Shown: positions 33,218 through 43,109 of the stretch, piece by piece
Numbering within the stretch: position 1 is the first letter of the stretch
Layout of the letters: each line of letters begins with the position of its first letter
From: Cornus controversa
Taxonomy: Eukaryota; Streptophyta; Magnoliopsida; Cornales; Cornaceae
NCBI GenBank assembly: GCA_026545225.1
Contig: CM048848.1
Span: forward strand, 24,096,806 to 24,160,805
Direction of reading: 5' to 3'
Length of the DNA: 64,000 bases
The notes under the pieces: model-generated
Seen by the model: only the letters and a program-made list of their open reading frames with translations
Databases searched by the model: none
Told to the model about the DNA's origin: nothing
Program-made: the position numbers and the translations under genes

Positions 33218-35902
33218 TTATTTGATCGGGGCAATATTTGAATAATTGAGGATCGTCCCAATAATATGATCGTGATTGGGAGAGAAAACGATCCTTCTCT
33301 TGCTTGGTCCAAGAAGATGGTATTTTACCGGTTGCCAAGTAATTAACCACATTCGCATACCAAGGGATACTCTCTTGAGAGATGACAAAGAGTTGTTCAT
33401 CTGGGAAGGATTCACAAACTGGAATGGAATTATGGAGGGATTCAACAAGAATTCTAGACAGGTGTCAGCCACCACATTTTCAGTTCCCTTTTTGTCTCTA
33501 ATCTCAAAATTGAACTCTTGCAATAAGAGTATCCATCGGATCAACCTAGGCTTGGTGTCCTTTTTGGCCAAAAGATGCCAGAGGGCAGCATGGTCCGAAT
33601 AGACAATGACCTTTGAACCTAATAAATAAGCTCGAAATTTGTCTAATGCAAATACTACCGCAAACAATTCCTTTTCCGTTGTTATATAATTGATTTGAGC
33701 CTCGGAAAGGGTTTTACTTGCGTAGTAGATGACATGTGGCAGTTTGTCTACTCGTTGCCCTAAGACTGCACCCATGGCGTAATCGGATGCATCACACATA
33801 ATCTCAAATGGGAGAGCCCAATTTGGAGGGATTAGAATTGGAGCGGTTGTAAGCATGGTGCGTAGTTTTTCAAAAACGCTAAGGCACGCTTCATCAAAGG
33901 TAAAGCAAGACTCTTTTTCAAGAAGGCGACACAAAGGCCGAGAGATCTTGCTAAAGTCTTTGATGAAACGGCAATAAAAGCCCGCATGCCCAAGGAATGA
34001 ACGAATCTCTCTCACCGTTGATGGTGGAGGAAGTTTGGAAATGAGCTCAACCTTGGCTTTATCAACCTCTATTCCTCTCTTAGACACAATGTGCCCTAGG
34101 ACAATACCCTCTTGAACCATAAAATGGCTCTTTTCCCAACTAAGAATTAGGTTGGTCTCTTGACATCGTTTGAGAACACAAGCTAGATTTTGGAGGCATG
34201 ATTCAAATGAAGGCCCAAAAACGGAAAAATCATCCATGAACACTTCCAAGAATTTTTCCACCATGTCCGAGAAGATAGACACCATACACCGTTGAAAAGT
34301 CGCCGGTGCATTGCACAACCCAAAGGGCATGCGTCTATAAGCAAATGTGCCGAAGGGACATGTAAAGGTGGTTTTCTCTTGGTCCCTCGGGTCTATAGCA
34401 ACTTGATTATAGCCGGAATATCCATCCAAAAAGCAATAAAAACTTTGCCCGACTAATCTCTCCAATATTTGATCAATAAATGGGAGGGGGAAGTGATCTT
34501 TCCGAGTGGCTGAATTTAATTTCCGATAATCAATACACACCCTCCATTCTGTGTTGGTGCGTTGGGGAACTAATTCACCCTTATCATTGGGTTGCACCGT
34601 AATACCAGACTTCTTCGGAACCACTTGAGTGGGACTAACCCACTTGCTATCTGAGATGGGGTAAATGATTCCCACATCTAGTAACTTCACCACCTCTTTC
34701 ATTACAACGTCCTTCATGTTGGGATTTAATCGACGTTGTGCCTCCCTTGAGGTCTTTGCATCCTCTTCCAAGTGTATGCGGTGCATACAAATAGAAGGGT
34801 CTATTCCCTTAAGATCTGCCACACTCCATCCTATTGCCTCCTTGTGCTCTTTTAGCACCTTAATAAGTTCCATCTCTTGATCATTGGTAAGATTGGAAGC
34901 AATAATGACTGGAAGGGTCTCATTAGCGCCCAAGAAAACATACTTGAGTGTAGCCGGTAGGGGCTTGAGCTCAAGTTGTGGTGGGGAAATTAAAGAAGGA
35001 GTTTGGGAAGTTTTGGACAAAGGGGGCAAGGGTTCTCTCGGAACTTTCCACTTAGGCAAATCCCTGACGGTTGTGACATTGAGCATTGAATTAACTTCAC
35101 AAATGGATTGCTCAATGTCAAAATCATCATAGTTGAAGTGATTTAGGCATGCCTCTAAAGGATCCTTGGAAAGAATAGAAGGAAGTGTTTCTTGAACAAG
35201 GTCTTCCACAACATCGACACAAAAGCATTCACTTTCATCTTCGGATGGGTGGTGGGAAGCATTGAAGATGTTCAAGCGGACTTTCATATTCCCAAAAGAG
35301 ATGTCCATCACTCCGGTACGGCAATTAACGCAAGCGTTTGCCGTAGCCAAGAATGGACGACCTAGAATAATAGGAATATGTCGATTTGGATTTTGGACCG
35401 GTTCCGTGTCAAGGACTATGAAGTCCACCGAAAAATAGAATTTGTCCACTTGAATGATTACATCCTCAATTATGCCACGTGGTTGCTTCACAGAGCGATC
35501 AGCAAGTTGCAAGACAACCGTGGTATGCTTGAGTTCCCCCAAACCTAGTTGTTGGTAAACTGAGAATGGAAGCAAATTGACACTAGCCCCTAGATCAAGA
35601 AGTGCCTTTTCAAAAGATTGATTTTTGATGGTGCACGAAATGGTCGGAGCACCCGGATCTTTGAATTTAGGAGGGGCTTGGTGTTGGAAAATGGAGCTTA
35701 TGTGCTCAATTAAGAGGACTTTCTTAGGAACATTATTCCTAGATTTTCGCTTTTGAGTGCACAAGTCCTTCAAGAATTTCGCATAGGAGGGAATTTGTCG
35801 AATAGCATCAAGGAGAGGGAGATTGATCTTTACTTGTTTGAAGATCTCCATCATGTCTTGGAATTTCTCTCCTTGCCTCCCGAAATGAGAAGATTCCTTC
35901 AA
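33218..35902 (-). CDS. Element B pol: protease, reverse transcriptase, RNase H
   Basis: An open frame of 894 codons. The retropepsin active site is DLGAS at residues 103-107 with 'IILGRPFLATANA' later. RT carries 'WRVCIDYRKLN', 'FLDGYSGYNQ', 'MPFGLCNAPATFQRCM' and the catalytic FMDD at 555-558, the Athila form. RNase H starts near 'FEIMCDASDYAMGAVLG' and includes 'TEKELFAVVFALDKFR' and 'VYSDHAALWHLL'. After 'ENVVAD' the expected H-L-S-R-L is lost and the reading goes out of frame, so the last part is not genuine. It shares two bases with the end of gag, in another frame. Element D keeps gag and protease in one frame, so B has probably lost or gained one base near 35915; programmed frameshifting is less likely. 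Confidence 0.9.
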   Translation of the reverse strand: MKESSHFGRQGEKFQDMMEIFKQVKINLPLLDAIRQIPSYAKFLKDLCTQKRKSRNNVPKKVLLIEHISSIFQHQAPPKFKDPGAPTISCTIKNQSFEKALLDLGASVNLLPFSVYQQLGLGELKHTTVVLQLADRSVKQPRGIIEDVIIQVDKFYFSVDFIVLDTEPVQNPNRHIPIILGRPFLATANACVNCRTGVMDISFGNMKVRLNIFNASHHPSEDESECFCVDVVEDLVQETLPSILSKDPLEACLNHFNYDDFDIEQSICEVNSMLNVTTVRDLPKWKVPREPLPPLSKTSQTPSLISPPQLELKPLPATLKYVFLGANETLPVIIASNLTNDQEMELIKVLKEHKEAIGWSVADLKGIDPSICMHRIHLEEDAKTSREAQRRLNPNMKDVVMKEVVKLLDVGIIYPISDSKWVSPTQVVPKKSGITVQPNDKGELVPQRTNTEWRVCIDYRKLNSATRKDHFPLPFIDQILERLVGQSFYCFLDGYSGYNQVAIDPRDQEKTTFTCPFGTFAYRRMPFGLCNAPATFQRCMVSIFSDMVEKFLEVFMDDFSVFGPSFESCLQNLACVLKRCQETNLILSWEKSHFMVQEGIVLGHIVSKRGIEVDKAKVELISKLPPPSTVREIRSFLGHAGFYCRFIKDFSKISRPLCRLLEKESCFTFDEACLSVFEKLRTMLTTAPILIPPNWALPFEIMCDASDYAMGAVLGQRVDKLPHVIYYASKTLSEAQINYITTEKELFAVVFALDKFRAYLLGSKVIVYSDHAALWHLLAKKDTKPRLIRWILLLQEFNFEIRDKKGTENVVADTCLEFLLNPSIIPFQFVNPSQMNNSLSSLKRVSLGMRMWLITWQPVKYHLLGPSKRRIVFSPNHDHIIGTILNYSNIAPIK

Positions 35903-37563
35903 TCTTTGAGGAAAGGAACCGGAGGTTCAAAAGAAGTGTCAAGATTTGGAATGGATGACGACACAACTTCACTTGCCTTTCCTTTTGGATTTAAAGGGAT
36001 GATATTCACATTTGGATTTAAAGGAAACAATTTTGGATTTAATTGGGATTCTTTTGGATTTTTAGGTTGCTCTTGGAATTCCTTTCTCTCTTCCTCCCCT
36101 ACCTTGGAGTTAATGATTTTACCACTCCTTAAGGTTGTGATTGATTGAACTTGCTCCGGAGGAGCATTACAAGTTGAAGATGATGGATCCTCAATCACAT
36201 GGACACCTTTGGGATTCACCACCGGTTGACTAGGCAACTTACCTTCCTTCCTTCTATTTAAGGCATTAGCTAGTTGCCCGATTTGAGCTTCTAACCTAGC
36301 CATAGATTGAGCATTGGCTTCAAGCTTAGAGATTGATTGAGAGTGAGTTTGCAATAAGTGGGTATTGGCCTCAAGATTGCTTATCACTCTTTCTTCAAAG
36401 CTTTGGCTTCTCGGAGGAGGTGGTGGTTGTTGGTAATTGGATCTTTGATTGTAAGGTTGAGGATTTGGCCTATAATGAGGCTGTTGAGATTGGGAATTAA
36501 AAGAATTTTGCCCTTGAAAAGAGGGACTTGATTCTTGAGGTTTCCATGAAAAAGCCGGATGGTTCTTGTAACCAGGATTGTACGTGTTTGAATATGGATC
36601 ATTCATTTGTTTAGAGTACAAGGCATTCGCTTGCTCTTGAGCATAATCGGGAGATTGCCCGGCAATAGGACAATCTCGCACAAAATGCGAAGTGCTATAG
36701 CAAAATGAACACCCTTCCTGATTTTGGACAGATTGGTTTGGAGTAGGCAGCCCATTTTTCATGATTAAATCTATTTTTCGGGATAGGGCTTCTACTTGCA
36801 TGGCAACCTCATCTACCCGTGAAATTTCATGCACTCCTCTACAAGGTTGGGTGACCTTCCCTTTCCTAGTGGAGGAGCGTTGAGCTGAATTGTTGCTTAG
36901 GGTTTGAAAAAGTTTCCATGCCTCATCGGAGCTTTTCAAAAGGTACCCACCCCCACACGCGGAGTCTATCATTTGTCTATGTTGCTCATTCACCCCATCA
37001 TAAAAACTTTGCACAAGCTGCCATTTTGGGACAGCATGATGCGGACAAGATTTTAATAGATCTTTTAACCTCTCCCACGTCTCATGGAATTGTTCTTGGT
37101 CAATTTGGGTGAATCCGGTGATTGCTCGCCGAATATCACTTGTCTTACCCATCGGGAAGTATTTTTTTAAGAACTCTATTTGCATCTCCGCCCAAGAATG
37201 GATTGAGTTAGGTTCTAAGGAGTTGAACCAACTTCTAGCTTTATCTTTTAGGGAGAAGGGGAACATACGCAGCTTTAGATCATCCTCCGTAAAGTGTGGT
37301 ACACGAATAGTGGAACACACAGAAAGGAAATAATCTAAGTGCCGGTATGGATCCTCATTAGGGAGACCGTGGAAGCTATTAAGAAGATTGATGGTGGAGG
37401 ACTTTATTTCGAATTGAGTTGCCGCTACATCCGAAAATTGGATACATGAAGGTACTTCAAATGTAGTCAGAAGGTAAAAGTCCATAAGCAACTCTCCTTG
37501 AGGAGGTGGTTGTTCATGATTAAAAGGAGGTAGTCCGGGAGGTTGTCTTTCATTTGGGTCCAT
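35899..37563 (-). CDS. Element B gag
   Basis: 554 codons from MDPNERQPPGLPPF. The capsid region has 'KLRMFPFSLKDKARSWFNSL', 'EFLKKYFPMGKTSDIRRAI' and 'CPHHAVPKWQLVQSFYDGV'. A zinc knuckle C-x2-C-x4-H-x4-C (CSFCYSTSHFVRDC) follows, then a Q/P/N-rich tail. Gag packages element RNA into particles in the cytoplasm. This frame is intact to FLKD and its stop, where the protease frame takes over. It starts about 155 bases after the primer site. Confidence 0.92.
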   Translation of the reverse strand: MDPNERQPPGLPPFNHEQPPPQGELLMDFYLLTTFEVPSCIQFSDVAATQFEIKSSTINLLNSFHGLPNEDPYRHLDYFLSVCSTIRVPHFTEDDLKLRMFPFSLKDKARSWFNSLEPNSIHSWAEMQIEFLKKYFPMGKTSDIRRAITGFTQIDQEQFHETWERLKDLLKSCPHHAVPKWQLVQSFYDGVNEQHRQMIDSACGGGYLLKSSDEAWKLFQTLSNNSAQRSSTRKGKVTQPCRGVHEISRVDEVAMQVEALSRKIDLIMKNGLPTPNQSVQNQEGCSFCYSTSHFVRDCPIAGQSPDYAQEQANALYSKQMNDPYSNTYNPGYKNHPAFSWKPQESSPSFQGQNSFNSQSQQPHYRPNPQPYNQRSNYQQPPPPPRSQSFEERVISNLEANTHLLQTHSQSISKLEANAQSMARLEAQIGQLANALNRRKEGKLPSQPVVNPKGVHVIEDPSSSTCNAPPEQVQSITTLRSGKIINSKVGEEERKEFQEQPKNPKESQLNPKLFPLNPNVNIIPLNPKGKASEVVSSSIPNLDTSFEPPVPFLKD

Positions 37564-37718
37564 GTTTTCAGTTCTTTTCGATGCCCGCTATGTGGTATAT
37601 ACCTAAAATCAAGAAGTTTGAGCAATAAGAACAAAATATATACACTAATAATGAAAGAATTTCTAGCCTAAGAATTAAACCAGATTTAATCTTCCAATGG
37701 CGACAATTAAACCGTAAG

Positions 37719-37736
37719 TCTCCGGCAACGGCGCCA
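37719..37736 (-). promoter_or_regulatory. Primer-binding site of element B (tRNA-Asp)
   Basis: The minus strand reads TGGCGCCGTTGCCGGAGA. It is complementary to the 3' end of plant tRNA-Asp(GTC) at 17 of 18 positions. Element E has the perfect 18-base version. Confidence 0.88.
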
Positions 37737-37742
37737 AAATTT

Positions 37743-39172
37743 TGATGTGGCTAAACTGTGATTATATTGTAAGCTTAATTTTGCCCATTTTATCAAACTA
37801 TAATTTAACCACTCGCAAGAGCACGAATCTTTGTAGATAAGGTTCTATATAGAGGGTATCGATCCCACGAGGACTAGTCGCAATTGTCTTAAAGGAAGAT
37901 TAATTCTACTTTAATCCTAAAAACAGGTTTTTTGAGTTTTGTTTATACACTATTGCATAAATGAAATGACAATAAAAGTAAAGAGTTTAAAGTTGGGAGA
38001 GAGAACTAGGGTTGGTTTCCACCACTAGCCATTCACATGTTCATAAGTGTAGCAAGCATGGGATTCATGAATCAAATGCCTAACAATGTCATTAGGCTTG
38101 TGACCTCAATGACATATCAAAAGATCAATGTGTGTGCTAACCTATCATAATCCATCTTCAACAAGCATAGCTCTTCAACCTAACTAACTACCTAATTACT
38201 CTACTCTCTAAGTGAACGCTACATGCATCCAAACTACCTTGTCTTGGCATGGTCTATACAAACTAACATCACACATTCATTTAAACACCATTATTTAGCC
38301 ATCATTTGCACTTCTTGTGGAATATGCAAATGTTGTGCATTCAAGTGACAAAATCTACTCTAAGACAAGAATAAATTCTAAATCAAATGAATCTATATAA
38401 GAAATGTATTTGTGTACATATTCACTAGGCTAAATAATCAACATTTAATTACAAATCCCAAGTGCTACAAAAAGGAACATGTTTACATGGCTAGGGCTTC
38501 AACAACACCCTAGTATGGAAGTTAGTTGCTCATGGTTGCCTTGCACCCTTCCATTGATGGAGAAGATGAAGTTTCTTGGTCTGGTTCAACTCCTTCTCCT
38601 CTCTCCCGAATGTCTCTCCTTCTTCCCTGGTCTGATGTCTATTGAGAGATATATGAGATATGAGAGATATGGCCCTTTTTGTGCTTTTTGGCTCCTTTTT
38701 CTCCCTTGGGGGCCCACCATATATATATATATATCAATATATATATCTCTTGTATCAAGAAGGCACCCAAAAGTCTTGTTCAAGTCAGACAATCCCCCTA
38801 AGTCGTGCAAAAAGGGGGATTTTGTTGCAAGTGGGAGAGCAGGTGAGCAAGTGGGCAAGTGGATTCTGCAGAATCTCGATTGATCAAGAATGGATCTCGA
38901 TTGATCGAGATTTCGATCAATCGAAATGAGATCTCGATCAATCGAGATTTTGATTAATCGAGATCAACATCTCGATTGATCGAGATGCCTTTGGCTGCAT
39001 TTTCTGATTTCTTCTCATGACTGCAGAAAGCTTCAAACTTTGCTCCATTTACTCCAATACCTGCAAAACGTCAAAAACACAAAAATACCGTAAACATATC
39101 TCGATAAATGCAAAAACGGAACTAACATATGCAATAAAGAGGGTTCAAATGCATGGAATTGAACACTTATCA
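37743..39172 (-). repeat. 5' LTR of element B
   Basis: 1430 bp, near-identical to 26427-27854. It includes the TCGATNNATCGA array at 38870-38990 and a (TA)n tract near 38720. CTCTT follows at 39173-39177. Confidence 0.93.
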
Positions 39173-39343
39173 CTCTTCATCACTCATTTTGTCAATTTTA
39201 TCTTTAAGTTGGATTTGTGCAGAACTTAAAATGCTGAGCAGCAAGCCTCTCTTATTGTATACTTGAGACACATAAGTCCATGCACGAATATAGAAGTGAT
39301 ATACTATGAAAGGATCATTGTATAGTTTTATGGTGAGAGTTGT
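39173..39343 (-). pseudogene. NLR NB-ARC piece after the P-loop (RNBS-A), now inverted
   Basis: The minus strand from 39343 reads TLTIKLYND, then 'AWTYVSQVYNKRGLLLSIL' (RNBS-A) and 'QLKDKIDKMSDEE'. Its first bases, ACAAC on the minus strand, repeat the target site left of element A. The P-loop frame GKT|T therefore continues into it without shift. Its other end, across element B (TSD CTCTT), joins GESLYKYLKG at 26426. It is a short segment but carries strong NLR motifs. Confidence 0.92.
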
Positions 39344-39647
39344 TGTAGTGGGAAAAAGAGTCGTTAGGTGACACGTGCGACCAACACAATGCGTGGCAAC
39401 CATGTCACCATCCATGTCACCCAAATTTAGGTGACATAAATATAGTAAAGAATCCCAGAATTTCCTCCAACTGATACCTATGTTCAAGCACTGAAATCAG
39501 GGCAAGACAAGAGGTGCTATTCCTCAAGTAAAAAGAAAGGGAGAAATCAAAGGCATGATCATGGCATTTGAGAATGTATTTAAAAGATCGAGGTTATAAT
39601 GAAAAAGGGATCTGATTAAGTGTAATTACAATTTTTCTGTACCTACA
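39344..39647 (+). repeat. 5' LTR of element A'
   Basis: 304 bp, starting TGTAGTGGG and ending GTACCTACA. It differs from the right LTR of A' at about seven positions, and from the left LTR of A at about eleven. Confidence 0.92.
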
Positions 39648-39650
39648 CTT

Positions 39651-39668
39651 TGGCACCGTCTATGGGAA
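39651..39668 (+). promoter_or_regulatory. Primer-binding site of element A'
   Basis: TGGCACCGTCTATGGGAA. It differs from that of A by two G-to-A type changes (TGGCGCC to TGGCACC, CTGTGG to CTATGG), consistent with methylation-driven decay. Confidence 0.72.
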
Positions 39669-39761
39669 CAAAGCAATCCATAGATTCCTTGGGAGTTTAT
39701 GCCTGTACAGCTACGTTCCGGGACTATAACGGGGCAACAACCACCCACTCTGAGCCACACG

Positions 39762-41030
39762 ATGGATCCAAATCAAACACAAGAGTAGCTCCTGCAGGAA
39801 CTGCGAAATCAGTTGGAGGAATCCAACCGGAGAAATGACCTGCTCCAAGAAAAGATCGCGCGACTCACTGAAAAACAGCTGGAGACCGCCCCGCCGGAGA
39901 GGGAAGCATCTGTGGAGTATAATTTCGCTCGAGACGAAGGACGAGTCGCAGATCAGCTAGAATCCCGAACCACCAAACTCGAAGCCAGTTTCGATGCACT
40001 GACCCGACGTCTGGAGGAAGTTAACGCTGACATTAAAGACCTGAAGAACCTGACCCCAGTAGATCTAGCAACCCAAGTAGCCAGCAAAGTGATACAGTCT
40101 CCTTTTTCAGACGAAATAAGGAGATCGCCGAACCCAAGGAAGTTCACGCTCCCGAGTTTCATCACCTTTGACGGAACGACAGACCCTGTTGACCATTTCT
40201 TTCATGTGCAGCAGAGGATGACTTTGCACGCTGAAGACAAAAACCAAATGTGTAAGGTTTTTCCAACCTGCCTGTCCGGCGCTGCCCTAACGTGGTTCAA
40301 ACAACGTCCTTCGGCCACCATCCCCAGTTTTACAAAACTATGCGAGCTTTTCATTGCACAGTACATTGGCAACCGGAGACAGAAGAAAACAATTTCTTCC
40401 CTTTTTACCATGAGGCAAGCAAAAGGAGAACCATTGAAATCCTTCATGACCAGATTCAACCTGGAAATGTCCCTGATCGATGGCTGCGACCAAGCAGCGG
40501 CGGTGGAAGCCTTCAAAATAGCCATGATTCCTGGCTCGAAATTTCATTCATCTTTAGTTAGAAAAACCCCCAAAACCATGGGGGACCTGAACGCGAAGGC
40601 ACAAGGATACCTCAGCCTCGAAGAAGATGAAGCTCTACGCCAGCAAAGGACAGCTTTGATAAGCGTCGGCCCATTACCTAAGGAAAAAGGTGATAAACAG
40701 AAGGGTCAGGGCAGAATCCCCCTCCCACCCTCAACATCAAGGAAGCGTCCCAAATTCGAGAAGAAGAACACACCCCTGAAATGCACTCTGGCAAGGCTAT
40801 ACCAAGAAAACCAGGGTAGAGGCATATTCCGAACACCTCCACCCATCCGGATCCCAGCCGAGCTCAGAGACAAGAATAAGCATTGCGCCCTGCATCAGGA
40901 TTACGGGCACACCACTAATAAATGTCGTAATCTCAGAGGACAAACGGAGGCGATCATTGCCAAAGGAGGTCTGACAGAATATGTGGTGAAAGATCAACCG
41001 AGAGTGAATGAACGAATAGGTCCCGACTGA
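39762..41030 (+). pseudogene. Element A' gag with an early in-frame stop
   Basis: The gag ATG at 39762 (MDPNQTQE) is followed by TAG at 39786-39788. The same frame then runs open to 41030, about 414 codons. Features include a coiled start ('LLQEKIARL'), capsid 'LPSFITFDGTTDPVDHFFHV', 'CLSGAALTWFKQRP', 'RFNLEMSLIDGCDQAAAVEA' and the knuckle-like 'CALHQDYGHTTNKC'. A has the same early TAG, so the lesion predates their separation or is tolerated by readthrough. Confidence 0.85.
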
Positions 41031-41138
41031 AAAGAAAACCCGAATCCAAATACGGTCAGAACGATCAATACAATACATGGTTATGCTACCCAAGGGGATC
41101 AAAGATCGTCTAGATCAGTCGTCCACCAAGCTAAAAAA

Positions 41139-41705
41139 TTGCAGAAAATGACGGAGGTCAATTCCGTCCAAAACATGGGTGCCGATGCTCAAATCACGTT
41201 CGGAGATCCGGACCTACTGAGAGTGCAACTCCCCCATGAAGATCCATTGGTAGTCAGCTTACTGGTGGCAAATTGCTGGATAAAAAGAGTGCTCATTGAT
41301 GCTAGATCAAGTGCTAATATAATGACACTGGAAGTTTTCAAGCAAGTGGGAATTGGGAGCGATCAGATCAAACGAGCCGATGGGCCACTCGTAGGTTTCG
41401 ACGGAAACAAAGTATTGCCGACAGGAACAATCGCACTATCCGTGACGGCAGCTCAGAGAACACTCAGGGAGACGTTCGTGGTAGCAGACGTTCCTTCATC
41501 TTACAACCTCATAATGGGAAGAGGTTGGATCCACAGGATGCAGGGGGTACCATCAACCTTACACCAAGTAATGAGGTGTCTAACCCCTAACAGAAGGGGA
41601 ACAATAGATCTTCGGGGCGATCAGGTGGCAGCAAAAGAATGCTACTCGCTCACTGTCAGAAGCACATCGAGAGATAGAAAAGTTACAGAGATTAGCGATC
41701 AATAG
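41139..41705 (+). pseudogene. Element A' protease region
   Basis: 188 open codons with 'RVLIDARSSANIM' in place of the D-T/S-G-S active site, 'VVADVPSSYNLIMGRGW' and 'EVMRCLTPN'-like end (here QVMRCLTPNRRG). The frame stops at 41703-41705 before the next pol block. The Arg in the active site is shared with A and would be expected to inactivate a retropepsin. Confidence 0.82.
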
Positions 41706-41723
41706 CAATCACAGAAGTCGGGC

Positions 41724-43097
41724 ATGCCTGAGCCACAAGAGGCCGAAAGCGTGGCCAGACCCGTAGAACGGCTCCTAACAATTCAGCTAGGCAACCCGGA
41801 TGAAAACAAGTATACGCAGATCGGGACGATGCTGCAGAATCAAGAAAAAGAAGAGCTGGTTGAAGTATTAAGAAGGAACAGGGACGTGTTCGCCTGGACT
41901 CACCTGGACATGCCAGGGGTAGACCCCAATCTGGCGAAACACACCCTGAACGTGGACCCCCATAACATACTTGTCAAACAAAAGTAGAGGAGGTTCGCTC
42001 CTGAAAGAAACTAGATAATAACCGAAGAGATCCATCGCCTGCTCCAAGCTAATCTTATCAGGGAAGTAAAATACCCAGAATGGCTATCCAATGTCGTGGT
42101 GGTACGAAAGAAAAATGGAAAATGGAGAGTTTGCATTGACTTCACGAACCTAAACAAGGCCTGCCCGAAAGATAGCTTCCCGTTACCCAAAATAGACCAA
42201 ATGGTGGACGCCACTACAGGCTATGAGTTGCTAACGTTTTTAGATGCCTATTCAGGATACAACCAGATTCCATCGGATCCGAAGGATGTGGAGAAAACTT
42301 CGTTCATTACTGAACAAGGAACCTACTGCTACAAAGTAATGCCCTTTGGTTTAAAGAACGCAGGAGCAACATATCAGCGAATGGTCAATCGTGTCTTCAG
42401 AGATCAGATAGGCAAGACCGTGGAAGCCTACATAGATGATATGGTGGTCAAAAGTAAAAGGAGGGAAGACCATGTGCGACATCTACAAGAAGTGTTCGAC
42501 ACCCTTAGGGGACATCGGTTAAGGCTTAACCCCTCGAAATGTTCATTCGGAGTGCTATCCGGACAGTTCCTCGGCCACATGGTCAGCAGAACGGGGATAG
42601 AAGTAAGCCCATCCCAATCTTCGGCACTGATTCAGATGATGGAACCAAAAACTCAGCGAGATGTCCAGGTCCTTACTGGGCGAATAGCCGCCCTTAGCAG
42701 ATTCATATCACGACTCTCAGACAAGTGCAAACCATTCTTTGACGTTATCCGAAAGAAGAGGGGCGAAATTTGGGGAACAGATCAGATGGAAGCCCTAAAA
42801 ATGCTAAAACAGTATATGGCCTCGGCACCAATACTCTCGATACCCAAACCCGGAGAAAAATTACATCTATACTTGGCTGTGTCGAAAATATCGACAAGTG
42901 CAGCGCTGGTCAGGGAAGAGGACGGGAAGCAGCACCCAGTGTATTACTCCAGCAAGACGATGACCGACGCCGAAAACAGATATTCAAAGGCCGAGAAGAT
43001 GATCTTGGCTTTAATACACGCAAAGAAGAAGCTGAGACACTATTTTGAATCACATCAAATAGTTGTCCCAACAAATTTGCCACTCAAAGCCATATAA
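41724..43097 (+). pseudogene. Element A' pol: linker and reverse transcriptase
   Basis: The linker frame (41724-41987) ends in TAG after 'ILVKQK', where A has a CAG-type codon. Reading continues in the same sense to the RT frame (42096-43097) with 'WRVCIDFTNLNKACPKDSFP', 'FLDAYSGYNQI', 'YIDDMVV' and 'LTGRIAALSRFIS'. It keeps the 14 codons ('MTDAENRYSKAEKM') deleted from A. The frame ends at TAA (43095-43097) in place of the Leu codon seen in A. Confidence 0.9.
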
Positions 43098-43109
43098 AGC
43101 AAGCTGGAC

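Larger units (their letters stand above)
26427..39172 (-). mobile_element. Element B: complete Athila-like retrotransposon (12746 bp)
   Basis: LTRs of 1428 and 1430 bp, a CTCTT target-site duplication, a tRNA-Asp primer site, gag, protease-RT-RNase H, integrase, an envelope-position ORF, a non-coding 3' region and a polypurine tract all read on the minus strand. The LTRs differ at few positions by eye, so the insertion is fairly young. The frames have at least three shifts or stops. The D-L-G-A-S protease and F-M-D-D reverse transcriptase motifs mark the Athila lineage. It sits inside the NLR between RNBS-A and kinase-2. Confidence 0.95.
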
